From CAIWMF01 sp964402065 (GTDB lineage Bacteria > Verrucomicrobiota > Verrucomicrobiia > Chthoniobacterales > UBA6821): a stretch of DNA of 64,000 nucleotides. Where the stretch lies: assembly GCA_964402065.1 (NCBI GenBank), contig CAYOAN010000006.1:107396-171395 (forward strand). The letters run 5' to 3'. The position numbers and the translations under genes are program-made. The notes under the pieces were generated by a model. That model searched no databases. It saw only the letters and a list, made by a program, of their open reading frames with translations, and was not told the DNA's origin. Numbering within the stretch: position 1 is the stretch's first letter; the number at the start of each line of letters is the position of its first letter. Positions 44,701 through 50,856 of the stretch are shown in pieces.

Positions 44701-45507
44701 TTTATTTCACCAGACCCACTTGGCCATAGTTCTAGCCTAAGCCTGTATGACTATTGCAACGGCGACCCAGTTAATGGCTTGGATCCCGATGGACGGTGTG
44801 TGGAGAAAATCAACAATGCTGAAATCAATGTTGGCTACAGTTGGAATCAAGCGTGCAACCAGTACGATTCTGATATTGGAGCTCGCATCTTAGCAGGAAT
44901 ACCTGTGAGCATTCTAAGTGGTGATGCATTCACTCACTACACAACGCCACAAGAACAAATGAACCAATACGGCTTTATGCCAGCTGCATTTAGTGCAAAT
45001 GGGATTTTTGCTGATCGTAGTGATATAATCTATATGAGAAGTAAAGTTGCTGAAGGACTTAACTTCAATGAAGAGAATATCTTTCAAATTCAAAACCCTT
45101 CCTATGGACCACTTGATTTAATAAGAGCAGGAGGACAAGAAGCAGGGGCGATCGATATCACAGCCTTACGAGCTGCTGATATGATTAATACTTCTGGAGG
45201 TGGTTCTTTTGTTGCTCACAGTAATGGATCGGCTCTTTTTTACGCAGCTTCTGCTCTGCTGAGGCCTGAAGTGAAAGCTCATATTGATTACAGAGGCTAT
45301 GGACCTCAGATTAATATTAATTCCGGAAATGTGCCTCGACTTCATAGCTACCATAATATTACCGGGGCTCATGATTTGGTTGGTACCGTGTTAAATCCAA
45401 ATGCTCATTGGGATCAAATTATTCCTCAGAGTCCATTACATCCACTTGATAATCATAGTTTTAAGAAAACTTATGCTTCGGATGTTTCAAACATGATGAC
45501 GTTATGA
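35704..45507 (+). CDS. Giant RHS/YD-repeat protein with C-terminal serine-hydrolase-like toxin domain
   Basis: Polymorphic-toxin-type protein of 3267 residues. An N-terminal hydrophobic segment (MVPLHFVAIGLISFW) is a possible signal anchor. An Ig-like module lies at about 215-303. A transglutaminase-like region near 700-820 contains GSPIEQCALLIYLLRKAGYS (Cys720). A Pro/Ser/Thr linker at about 1450-1505 leads to a DUF6531-like entry (DPVSVVTGEFYV, GPMPLEVRRIYSS) and many YD repeats to about 2980. The RHS core ends with ETGLYYMGARYYDPINGTF, ISPDPLGH and GLDPDGRC. The last ~235 residues form a variable tip with VAHSNGSA (Ser3173), GAHDLVG (Asp3224) and DNHSF (His3251), suggesting an alpha/beta-hydrolase triad. 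The stop overlaps the next lipoprotein gene (ATGA). Confidence 0.85.
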   Translation: MQYLPALSSTLRNFMVPLHFVAIGLISFWPFNHTDSIGEQPKKFQKENVVQYSQSIYAIDAEEKAWKGSVKNKKELAGDVIDAQVHPILFEKKLVALFADAEGKPIFEDESGSCYDEDGNVSIDPVIKSAKARAVLQHTSGIDFSRKSPLAMLDESHQLLLSETDASSIPVEWQLKYFGYVGVDPDAPAPNGSGQTIFQCYLQGIEPVALEPITMSISATGPFRDPANVTLVASITHPANVEISHIDFFYRGTNAANCLGHATTEPYQITTNLFGAGCFVIQAKAYDSNECEVATATMSIDVLPSNRYFRGLLPGVYGMHEMNYVSSIVALDFQHGVSLDGTNNTSLTDFDHLYSSGYPWFLRTASDLKGPCYHLINANGALDYVPVNMIPTVGGVAVGDQPPMVAFGSQAGLGATPLFVDQAYHFGIAGGGEKPEAIKDLKIEVYERSAFDAGNANVPPVFVADYKLPSLLNKSDSDDFSVSNLTQDYHLLTNWNGKIIDFDTQVTYQINDPESTWGQSGKYNFILTHKAANDLFYYKVSFMGAGCTEKDAALFDMAKNSSKTTSAYNISYSLDFEKPLPWRSVFINQPHFQTIPLPSEYQGKSIDELLHQTPAISDAFTAKTPEQIEKETGYDLRLLNHSTELKDHSLLDKLVSDLEGDPIKIANYVLNEIELTDAIGLGVENGEASDLDKTAINPQGVNRDALATYLEGQGSPIEQCALLIYLLRKAGYSAAYVFPDHNKTLMFDQELSKILKMQFRGTMSCVGNMREPELIPVNYPWVVFFDKDQKKWIHLFPWIKNIKVKEGKDLWNYFPSGYNTPRQWLLKYLLNDGSVRNPLETKDPAILREDNVGTLFPLYAAKQLALHNLTIDDVGIQFTHQPCYYESWDEFPRPWATSPISNGNLAQNLEADQNTKLKPEIKNQLADIFDTIEITVISDRKNNGSVNLKDHPGDPVIQTGVLRMANLHDRALLLHHEVETNHHYKMILSLDPYDATQADSEHQTNSFYSGNNPTPSSDQLLRGKQAMSVDLDDRDNSILYHILYRHHQQVLKGVDYSKQFFGIDEMTTIDDTRPLFKGDMACLSLFYGRVSPEMMNFQNQKFIQLRDALNNGPAFLENQNAMKGQYLAIVGQSYYQMVGETQQMLERMNKLHAVSYAAHGLTKLSPLRDDHNQIVLTTDFLTEKEDLNLVYPNVDMSFQTLVHVNNSSTHLEASNASGSYIDVLGNLLIGEISADEHRVIDKLYGQKNAISTVKLLDIAQGWTSEVGLATHPGEGAIVLTANNYQDEGKKSYIAKRTSDHVPLKKTLSEWGDLIGGYWSNQVKSTLQVSSSAEKNFIIMTPGPVTASGQEGGVPYTGMGAMVFTPLSAGALITGRTTINGGYGEPTYQFENNGDSIFLPPTTIETRVKIPDYYKLETNPPSNSNISISNPLNPQNSPFGYGGQYYHDPRFLNPSTPSWQTPSQPSWQPPSQPSPPPSSPANPTITAPPAPSPAPPTPSPTPPVSQEKFKEIVKKTISEKGNTGSPVFYGKLKNFVMDPVSVVTGEFYVNAVDLKLAGPMPLEVRRIYSSQSSVNENLGHGWRLSYFSYLALSSDSETTPTIINAAEMDGSVISYRYNKDQQIWMPLPSDNPTLINENDGANLISKNLFNNRITQTTSDGAIAYTLSSADGSKRVFKVHPEFTHQRPYLDSWSDHQGNSYQFFFGQNKQSSDYEQLIRIASSNGNTIRFNYDNNGHIVKAFSSDGRLLKYTYDSNGDLVQVTLSDGTKINYSYKILDQDSPHLLVQEIKPEGRSLQNNYDALGRVITQYATTGVSPTATLSGTFNYSLTATNADNTFDGTTLLVDGAGNKTTYTISHNQMTSIACPENRTITQTWNVNESSRSLASAVDVRGLITSYDYDGSGNVISRSLKGDITGSGASETAKTTSTYNSLNVLSSTIDAVGNITKYTYNNASFPYNPTTVMTTAPSGQTVNALQIEYTKSGGASGLVSSLNNNGAITTYTYDQHGFPNSITQKTGTKDPDLTTTLTCNARGEIIAATDALGQKKKYFYDGLGRPTGVEVYDKTGALIDWHFKYYNYNGEIEWEQGARLNPVDYTYYDYDRAGHLLHKATYLIAGASAWAGELVMNNNVALTSYNYDAQGNCISMTDPNGNITTMGNYDALGNMGSRTLADGTKESFSYEAGGNVASHTTVLGAAETFTYTSTGLIKSACRADGSVTQYQYDLMGHLVKEQSSQGPTCNITYNGNVTTKTFNASGKSLGSTSESYDGRGNLLQKTDLAGNQWNYSYDNLNRLKTEQGPPTSGTSAQQSVTHYYALNFETLLNGAGEWTNRSLDAMGRSLIMTSYNKDGSIAQTISNHYSGDHQSIETTVGTGTNAITTTTYTDTRERPLTIQNSDGKCKIFTYDPNGNLTFVSDEDGLITCYSYDSLNHLASETILPDGTFIAYKYDAAGNLLTRSMPHGLKEQNSYNAAGQKTSSALFGGDEAVTRNFAYQYQNGLLSSIQDPRGFTTSIAYDDWKRPVSLVSSGASLPEQNQTTGYKYDPRGFLVAIAQHYNDAAAGPSTLVSRSYDAYGQLTSETTSLNNSNISSWSQRWDAAGRRTALNWNLNPQSKGPQYTFSYNALGEMTSSQNGSGTYSYDYNNNGLLFQRTTPHGTISLTRDERGRITDIGNSISNLTILAEHIDWKLDNRIQSYNVLENRIGVPQESRNYGYAGRKVTQEPFMLTSSSDPTMLPNGTQTVQYLFDETNLLQLNSGNINGLGVRTTQIIDSNAANCVAAQNSLGQVTQANTYSFRAIYDWMLAYDAAGNMNKATLETCVDQTLTWDSFNRLVDFNQRSVLGHNFNPQWTSSYDWKTAYDGLGRRIQTTCGSDMINYYYDPEVAFLELGRTINGSETWNLYGPDRSGIYGGAQGIGGLETSYDQNTGTVKNWVNNYFGDALVWYDAASQYFLNHGSISFGGYGPMLGSSTPENSDPQWRGHYVDETGLYYMGARYYDPINGTFISPDPLGHSSSLSLYDYCNGDPVNGLDPDGRCVEKINNAEINVGYSWNQACNQYDSDIGARILAGIPVSILSGDAFTHYTTPQEQMNQYGFMPAAFSANGIFADRSDIIYMRSKVAEGLNFNEENIFQIQNPSYGPLDLIRAGGQEAGAIDITALRAADMINTSGGGSFVAHSNGSALFYAASALLRPEVKAHIDYRGYGPQININSGNVPRLHSYHNITGAHDLVGTVLNPNAHWDQIIPQSPLHPLDNHSFKKTYASDVSNMMTL

Positions 45508-46016
45508 TAGTAAGATCGATTATTCTTAGTTTGGCTTTGTTATGCAGTGGCTGTTCTATCACTAAAAATATCAGTAATCAGCCTCCGTATAATCACTGCA
45601 TTGGCAAGAAATTTATTCTTAAAGAGGATATGTATGTTTTTAAGTTCCATGATAGTCCTGATTATTTTATTGCTCCTGAACATAGCGGCATTACAGGATT
45701 ACCCCCTTATGTAGATAAGAAATATTTAGAAAATGATTATTTTGGAAAACATAATTATTATCTCACTATTTTAGGCATCGTTCCAAAAGGAAGTATTTTT
45801 AATATTATCCGAGTGGTAAGAAGAACAACCTTTGAACTGTCTTATGTGATGTATCTAATAGCATTTGACAATCTGCCATCTATCAAAAATGGAATTATTA
45901 CAACAGAAATACTCAATTTTGATAATCCGCCAGATGCATTGTACTGGTCCGATCCCCCAATCTTTGAAGCCAAATTTGCAGAGCCATTACCAAGTGATGG
46001 AGTTTGGTGGAAATAA
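45504..46016 (+). CDS. Lipoprotein, candidate immunity protein of the RHS toxin (copy 1)
   Basis: Protein of 170 residues with a lipoprotein signal (LSLALLCSGC, lipid Cys17), so it is probably membrane-tethered in the periplasm. The body starts with CIGKKFILKEDMY. The middle is variable, and the end WSDPPIFEAKFAEPLPSDGV is shared with two downstream paralogues. It overlaps the rhs stop codon by 4 bp, the arrangement expected for toxin-immunity pairs. The periplasmic location fits a toxin acting on the envelope, for example a phospholipase. The immunity role is inferred from position and duplication; no known immunity family is recognised. Confidence 0.75.
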   Translation: MIVRSIILSLALLCSGCSITKNISNQPPYNHCIGKKFILKEDMYVFKFHDSPDYFIAPEHSGITGLPPYVDKKYLENDYFGKHNYYLTILGIVPKGSIFNIIRVVRRTTFELSYVMYLIAFDNLPSIKNGIITTEILNFDNPPDALYWSDPPIFEAKFAEPLPSDGVWWK

Positions 46017-46032
46017 AAAAGGCTTTCTAAAA

Positions 46033-46155
46033 AAGGGGTCAGTCCCTGATATTGCGTATTTTTGTGCCAGTTTATGATATATTTTAGATGCCATGAACTG
46101 ATACCAAATATCATAGAGTGCCCCCGAAATACGCAATATCAGGGACTGACCCCTT
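46033..46155. repeat. Family C palindrome, full copy 1
   Basis: About 123 bp with arms AAGGGGTCAGTCCCTGATAT and ATATCAGGGACTGACCCCTT. Internal GTGCCAG/CTGATACC and TATGATAT/ATATCATAG pairs continue the symmetry around a TTTTAGATGCC centre. It ends exactly where the duplicated toxin-tail sequence begins. Confidence 0.85.
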
Positions 46156-46412
46156 CCTTTTACGCAGCTTCTGTCTTGCTGAGGCCTGAAGTGAAAGCTC
46201 ATATTGATTACAGAGGCTATGGACCTCAGATTAATATTAATTCCGGAAATGTGCCTCGACTTCATAGCTACCACAATATTACCGGCGCTCATGATTTGGT
46301 TGGTACCGTATTAAATCCGCATGCTTACTGGGATAGCGTCATTCCTCAAAGTCCATTACATCCACTCGACAATCATAGTTTTAAGAAAACATATGCTCCT
46401 GAAGCTTATTAA
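46156..46412 (+). pseudogene. Orphan RHS toxin-tail fragment (copy 2)
   Basis: Encodes about 84 residues almost identical to the last part of the rhs product, from FYAASVLLRPEVKAHIDYRG through YHNITGAHDLVGTVLNP to SFKKTYAPEAY. It lacks the HSNG nucleophile region and all of the RHS core. Asp and His of the proposed triad are retained. A frame open from 46062 would read through the palindrome, but its first 32 codons are repeat-derived. Probably a silent remnant or donor cassette. Confidence 0.75.
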
Positions 46413-46426
46413 AGAGCAACGCCCTT

Positions 46427-46924
46427 ATGATCATGCGATTTATTATTCTTAGTTTGGCTTTGTTATGTAGTGGCTGTTCTATCACCAAAAATATCAGCAA
46501 TCAGCCTCCCTATAATCAGTGCATTGGTAAGAAATTTATTCTGAAGGAAGATATGTATATTTTTAAAGATGACGATACCTCTCTATACTCAATCGCCCCT
46601 CAAGATGCTGGAATTAATAACCTGCCTCGTTTCATTGATCCCAAGTATATTGGCAGGCATATACATAGTCTTACAGTTACAACGATCATTCCAAAAGGAA
46701 ATGTTTTTACTATTATAAAAGTAATCATAAAAAAAACTTTTGAGCTATCTTACACAGACTATTTAATATCTTTTGACGATTTTCAATTTACTAAAAAAGG
46801 TCTTCTTTCAGGTCAAATATTAAACCTAAATAACCCTCCCTACACGCCTCATTGGTCCGATCCCCCAATCTTTGAAGCCAAATTTGCAGAGCCATTACCA
46901 AGTGATGGAGTTTGGTGGAAATAA
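46427..46924 (+). CDS. Lipoprotein, candidate immunity paralogue (copy 2)
   Basis: 165 residues. Signal and lipobox (LALLCSGC), the CIGKKFILKEDMYIF block and the C-terminal WSDPPIFEAKFAEPLPSDGV are nearly identical to copy 1. Residues about 50-135 diverge strongly (SIAPQDAGINNLPRFIDPKY, then TVTTIIPKGNVFTI) apart from a conserved IIPKG/VPKG turn. It follows the orphan toxin tail by 14 bp rather than overlapping it. The conserved-ends, variable-middle pattern suggests diversification of binding specificity. Confidence 0.75.
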   Translation: MIMRFIILSLALLCSGCSITKNISNQPPYNQCIGKKFILKEDMYIFKDDDTSLYSIAPQDAGINNLPRFIDPKYIGRHIHSLTVTTIIPKGNVFTIIKVIIKKTFELSYTDYLISFDDFQFTKKGLLSGQILNLNNPPYTPHWSDPPIFEAKFAEPLPSDGVWWK

Positions 46925-46940
46925 AAAAGGCTTTCTAAAA

Positions 46941-47077
46941 AAGGGGTCAGTCCCTGATATTGCGTATTTTTGTGCCAGTTTATGATATATTTTAGATGCC
47001 ATGAACTGATACCAAATATCATAGAGTGCCCCCGAAATACGCAATATCAGGGACTGACCCCTTCCTCTGACCCCTTC
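46941..47077. repeat. Family C palindrome, full copy 2
   Basis: Same sequence as the copy at 46033-46155, including the flanking AAAAAGGCTTTCTAAAA upstream. A short duplication of CTCTGACCCCTTCC has been added at its right end. The third toxin-tail fragment starts at its boundary. Confidence 0.85.
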
Positions 47078-47348
47078 CTTTTACGCAGCTTCTGTCTTGC
47101 TGAGGCCTGAAGTGAAAGCTCATATTGATTACAGAGGCTATGGACCTCAGATTAATATTAATTCCGGAAATGTGCCTCGACTTCATAGCTACCACAATAT
47201 TACCGGTGCTCATGATTTGGTTGGTACCGTGTTAAATCCAAATGCTCATTGGGATCGAGTGATACCTCAAAGTCCATTACATCCACTCGATAATCACAGT
47301 TTTAAGAAAACTTATGCTCCAGATGTTTTAAAAATGATGACCTTATGA
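47078..47348 (+). pseudogene. Orphan RHS toxin-tail fragment (copy 3)
   Basis: Encodes about 88 residues (FYAASVLLRPEVKAHIDYRG to KTYAPDVLKMMTL) nearly identical to the end of the rhs product. As at the rhs locus, its TGA overlaps the ATG of the next lipoprotein gene (ATGA). Compared with copy 2 it ends in KMMTL like the full toxin. It has no own credible start or secretion domain. Confidence 0.75.
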
Positions 47349-47857
47349 TAGCAAGATTGATTATTCTTAGTTTGGCTTTGGCATGTAGTGGCTGTTCTAT
47401 CACCAAAAATATCAGCAATCAGCCTCCGTATAATCAGTGCATTGGCAAGAAATTTATTCTTAAAGAGGATATGTATATTTTTAAATTTCATGGCAGCTTT
47501 CAAGGTGCTATAGCAAGGCCTAATAACGGAATGATGGGATTACCTCGCTATGTAAATAAGAAATATTTAGAGGATGATCATTTTGGAAAAAATAATCATT
47601 ACCTTACTATTTTAGGCATCGTTCCAAAAGGGAGTATTTTTACCATTATAACAGTTATTAATAGACGAACCTTTGAGGGTGCTTATGTCGATTTTCTAAT
47701 AGATTTTGATGACTTCCCTATTACAAAAAAAGGATTGTTATCAATAGATATATGCAATCTTAAAAACCCTCCCTACACGCCTCATTGGTCCGATCCCCCA
47801 ATCTTTGAAGCCAAATTTGCAGAGCCATTACCAAGTGATGGAGTTTGGTGGAAATAG
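47345..47857 (+). CDS. Lipoprotein, candidate immunity paralogue (copy 3)
   Basis: 170 residues, with the same lipoprotein signal (LSLALACSGC) and the same conserved N- and C-terminal blocks as copies 1 and 2. The middle is closer to copy 1 (PRYVNKKYLEDDHFGKNNHY, ILGIVPKGSIFTI) but differs at FHGSFQGAIARPNNGMMG. The 4-bp overlap with the toxin-tail fragment is retained. It is the last cassette; the sequence after its stop (GAAATAGAAAAAGGGTCAGTAC) shows only a degenerate family-C start. Confidence 0.75.
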   Translation: MIARLIILSLALACSGCSITKNISNQPPYNQCIGKKFILKEDMYIFKFHGSFQGAIARPNNGMMGLPRYVNKKYLEDDHFGKNNHYLTILGIVPKGSIFTIITVINRRTFEGAYVDFLIDFDDFPITKKGLLSIDICNLKNPPYTPHWSDPPIFEAKFAEPLPSDGVWWK

Positions 47858-48143
47858 AAAAAGGGTCAGTACTAGCTAATTCATGAGCAGAGCGATGCAT
47901 TGCAGGAGAGAGCTCTTTGCTACTCGAGAAAGAAAAAGGCTTTCCAACTAGTTCTACAATCAAAACCAAACTCAGCAACCTTTACTTGAAGCTAGAAGAA
48001 AGATGCTTATTTTCATCAAATGCTCTGCTCCAGCTCTAGAAAAACCCAGCCTCTGAGCCAGATTCAAAAAACTAATGAACTGGCACCAAATATCATAGAC
48101 TGGCACCAAAATACGCAATATCAGGGACTGACCCCTTTGCACT
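47858..48143. other. Intergenic remnant region after the cassette array
   Basis: 286 bases with no intact gene. The right end holds a family-C half element. The minus-strand sequence next to it (TTTTTTGAATCTGGCTCAGA) matches the flank of the copy at 19.4 kb, suggesting the decayed end of a shared mobile unit. Nothing else is identifiable. Confidence 0.5.
48041..48138 (-). repeat. Family C half element with shared flank
   Basis: Minus-strand reading gives GGGGTCAGTCCCTGATATTG, GCGTATTTTGGTGCCAGTCT and ATGATATTTGGTGCCAGTTC. CATTAGTTTTTTGAATCTGG and CTCAGAGGCT follow, paralleling 19432-19520. It has one arm only and no palindrome. Confidence 0.7.
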
Positions 48144-48551
48144 CTATTGAATATTCACAATAAAGGTGACAATTTTTTGGAGTGGAAAAGAACGGTCAGG
48201 GCCTGTTTGCAGAAGAGCAAATGTTATCTGGCCACTGTTAGCTGCAGTAAAAACATCCGATCTCACCGTGCCTGTGTAGTTTTGCATAGCAGCTTCTGCA
48301 TCCTTTGATAAAAGTGCAGCAGAAGGATCGTTGGCTAGTATTGCTGAGTCAGCAAAAGCAATATTTATCGGCCAGAACATCCAACTTCCTGAAGAGCTGC
48401 TCTTCAATAAAAAAGTAAGCGTGTCTCCCTTGTTAACGAAGATGGGAGCTGCTGCATCAGCTTCGGTGAATGTCTTGCTTTCAGCGTGCAAGGCAGAAGG
48501 AAGGAAGGCTACACAAAATGAAAAAAAGAGAGAAAGGAGCGTTGATTTCAT
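48144..48551 (-). CDS. Small secreted protein of unknown function
   Basis: Unrecognised 135-residue protein. A signal peptide (STLLSLFFSFCVAFLPSALH, cleavage near HAES) precedes a beta-rich mature part (TEADAAAPIFVNKGDTLTFL, SGQITFALLQTG, IVTFIVNIQ). The frame is open 23 codons upstream; ATG 48551 gives the proper signal peptide. It lies 37 bp downstream of the amino-acid-binding protein gene, same strand. Confidence 0.65.
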   Translation of the reverse strand: MKSTLLSLFFSFCVAFLPSALHAESKTFTEADAAAPIFVNKGDTLTFLLKSSSSGSWMFWPINIAFADSAILANDPSAALLSKDAEAAMQNYTGTVRSDVFTAANSGQITFALLQTGPDRSFPLQKIVTFIVNIQ

Positions 48552-48588
48552 AACTACGAAGCCTCTATCAAGTAAAAATTTTGTCAAA

Positions 48589-49386
48589 CTAAAACACGAA
48601 AGGGATTCCTTCATGAGCAAATCCCTCTTTTTGCTTTGAAAGATAGTGGGCGCCTAGCTTTTCAAAGCCTTTTTCTTCACGAAAAGTTTTGAGAAACTGG
48701 TTTATTTGATTTCTTAACTCTATGTCAGACTGACGGAGGCCAATGGCCCAAGGTTCTTGCTGCAGAGAAGAAAGCAAGGCTCTTGTTTGAAGGGGATGTT
48801 CTTCATGGTGGTTCCAGATGCTCATTTCATCGTAGAGAAATGCATCTACTTTTTTTTGGAGGACTTCCAGAACCGCAGCAGCTTCCTGATCGAAGACAAT
48901 GATGCTAGCTTCTGACAAATTTTTTTGCGCCCACAATTGGCCTGTGGTTCCTTGGCGTACAGCTATCTTTTTGCTGATGTGATTTAAGTCTTGGATGTTC
49001 TTGATGTTAGCGTCTTGTGGGACGAGAGCGCCAAGACCAATGGTCAAGTAGGGATCAGAAAAAGCAATGCTCTTCCGCCGTTCTGGTGTGTCTGTCATCG
49101 AAGAAATAACAAGGTCGATTTTTCCTGTTTGGAGCGAAGGGAGTAGTCCAACAAAAGGAATGTTTTCGATTTTTAAGGGGCGATGCAAGTAATCGCTTAA
49201 AGCCCGCGCTATTGAAACGCTGATTCCATCAGGTTCGCCACGTTCATTGATCATTTCAAATGGGGGATACGAAAGATCCATGCCGACGCGTAGTGGCATT
49301 TCCTGGGGCGGGCGATGACAGCCTGTCAAAAATAGAAAAGCAAGAATAGCAGTAAAACGAAGGCAATAGCTAATAAGCAAAGACAT
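48589..49386 (-). CDS. Polar amino acid ABC transporter substrate-binding lipoprotein
   Basis: Periplasmic binding protein of the polar amino acid (type 3) family, 265 residues. A lipoprotein signal (AILAFLFLTGC) is followed by LRVGMDLSYPPFEMINERGE, DGISVSIARAL, DLVISSMTDTPERRKSIAFS, IAVRQGTTGQ and AIGLRQSD, all typical of the family. ATG 49386 overlaps the end of the ATPase gene by 17 bp. It forms an operon with permease and ATPase. The ligand cannot be read reliably. Confidence 0.9.
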   Translation of the reverse strand: MSLLISYCLRFTAILAFLFLTGCHRPPQEMPLRVGMDLSYPPFEMINERGEPDGISVSIARALSDYLHRPLKIENIPFVGLLPSLQTGKIDLVISSMTDTPERRKSIAFSDPYLTIGLGALVPQDANIKNIQDLNHISKKIAVRQGTTGQLWAQKNLSEASIIVFDQEAAAVLEVLQKKVDAFLYDEMSIWNHHEEHPLQTRALLSSLQQEPWAIGLRQSDIELRNQINQFLKTFREEKGFEKLGAHYLSKQKEGFAHEGIPFVF

Positions 49387-50116
49387 TGGCAAGAAACTTT
49401 TTGACGCGGGGATGTTGAGGACGATTAAAAAAGGAATCAGCATTACCCTGCTCAAGAATCATCCCATTTTCGACAAACAGAAGTTCCTCTGCACAGGCTC
49501 TAGCAAAATTCATTTCGTGAGTTACTAATACAATAGGCGTTTCCATTGTTTTTAATTCATTGATGAGATCTAAGATTTCCACTTTCATTTCCACATCAAG
49601 GGAAGCAGTTGGCTCATCTAAAAGCAAGAAACGTGGTTTTGTGACCAAGGCCCGAGCAATTGCAACGCGCTGCGCTTGACCGCCGGAGAGTTGATGGGGC
49701 TTTTTGGAAGCATGTTGGAAGATTTTTAGCCGTTGCATGATCGCGCTGGCTTTTTCTTGAGCTATAGCTGGTTTTTCAGCATGAACCAAGGTCAAGGGAA
49801 GCATGATATTTTCGAGAGCGGTGTAATGGGGAAAAAGATTTTGCTGTTGAAAAACGAAGCCAAGATTTTTTTGATACTCGTGCAACCATCTTGACGCATT
49901 GAATTGAATGGCTTCCCCATCAACCATGATCTCTCCGCAGTCAGGAAGTTCGAGGCCTGCGAGTAGCCGTAGCAAGGTTGTTTTACCACTCCCGCTGCTA
50001 CCGACAAAAGCGAGGACATGATGAAACTCGACAGAAAAAGAGAGGTCATGAAAAAGCTCGATCGTGTGCCGACCTGCAATAAAACTTTTATTAAGATGAG
50101 AAACGGAAATTTTCAT
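49370..50116 (-). CDS. Polar amino acid ABC transporter ATP-binding protein
   Basis: 248-residue ATPase with Walker A GSSGSGKTTLLRLLAG, Q-loop FVFQQQNLFPHYTALEN, signature LSGGQAQRVAIARAL, Walker B RFLLLDEPTASLD and the VTHE switch His. The frame is open 33 codons further, but ATG 50116 overlaps the permease stop by 4 bp and gives the family N terminus (MKISVSHLNKSF). Belongs to the GlnQ/HisP group. Confidence 0.94.
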   Translation of the reverse strand: MKISVSHLNKSFIAGRHTIELFHDLSFSVEFHHVLAFVGSSGSGKTTLLRLLAGLELPDCGEIMVDGEAIQFNASRWLHEYQKNLGFVFQQQNLFPHYTALENIMLPLTLVHAEKPAIAQEKASAIMQRLKIFQHASKKPHQLSGGQAQRVAIARALVTKPRFLLLDEPTASLDVEMKVEILDLINELKTMETPIVLVTHEMNFARACAEELLFVENGMILEQGNADSFFNRPQHPRVKKFLANVFAY

Positions 50117-50856
50117 AAGGCCCATTTTTTTTCTAAGCATCGACTTCCTATCGAGAGAGGTAATGTGAGGAGTAAATAACCACATGCTAAGGGAAAGTAG
50201 CTCTCTAAAGTGCAATAGGTGGCTGCGTTCACTTGTTGTGCTGCCATTGTAAGCTCCCTAATTCCAATAATAGAAAGGAGAGAAGAATCCTTAATGAGAG
50301 AAGCAAGTTGACCGGTCAAGGCTGGCGATAGCTGGCGCAATACTTGAGGTAAGATCACGTAACGATACGTTTGAAATCGCGTTAAGCCCAAAATTTTTGC
50401 AGATTCCCATTGTGATAATGGAATCGCATCAATACCTCCGCGAATCATTTCCGCCGTATAGGCGCTGCTAAAAAGCGAGAGAATGAAAATACCGACGAGG
50501 AATCGGTTGTCGAATCCGATTCCATGAGCGACCACATAAAACAAGAAAAGAATTTGCGTGAGCAAAGGAGTGCCGCGGACGATTTCAACAAGAGCGAGGG
50601 CGGTTGCGCGAAGTGTTAAAAAAGAAGATCGACGAGCCATTACAATGAGGATGCCCAATACGCTGCTAAGAAAAAGTGCCGCAATGGCAATCATGACAGT
50701 TTCAAGCCAGCCCTTCCAAAAAACAGCGCGGTATCGCCAGACTACTTCCCAGTGAAGTGACGCACGCGTACTTTCTGCCAAGAAAAAAAAGCAGACAAAA
50801 GAAAAAAGAAGAAAGGCGATGAGTAGGGAAATGAGAGAGCAGCGGCGCGCAGTCAT
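50113..50856 (-). CDS. Polar amino acid ABC transporter permease
   Basis: 247-residue inner-membrane permease of the HisM/GlnP type with about five helices. The conserved EIVRGTPLLTQILFLFYVV and the cytoplasmic EAA loop (AEMIRGGIDAIPLSQWESAK, then ILGLTRFQTYRYVILPQ) are present. First gene of the transporter operon, divergent from the Lrp/AsnC regulator 100 bp away, which may control it. Its leader carries CTTTACCCTCCAGCTTTTAC-type pyrimidine repeats. Confidence 0.92.
   Translation of the reverse strand: MTARRCSLISLLIAFLLFSFVCFFFLAESTRASLHWEVVWRYRAVFWKGWLETVMIAIAALFLSSVLGILIVMARRSSFLTLRATALALVEIVRGTPLLTQILFLFYVVAHGIGFDNRFLVGIFILSLFSSAYTAEMIRGGIDAIPLSQWESAKILGLTRFQTYRYVILPQVLRQLSPALTGQLASLIKDSSLLSIIGIRELTMAAQQVNAATYCTLESYFPLACGYLLLTLPLSIGSRCLEKKWAL

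Noticed and set aside
46062..46412. Open frame starting MCQFMIYF that runs through the palindrome into the toxin tail
   Set aside because: Its first 32 codons are family-C repeat sequence. The protein-like part begins only at FYAASVLL, so it is listed as an orphan tail fragment instead.
46033..47077. CRISPR array suggested by repeated blocks at 46-47 kb
   Set aside because: The repeats are ~123-bp palindromes separated by ~800 bp of coding sequence, with no short regular spacers and no cas genes.
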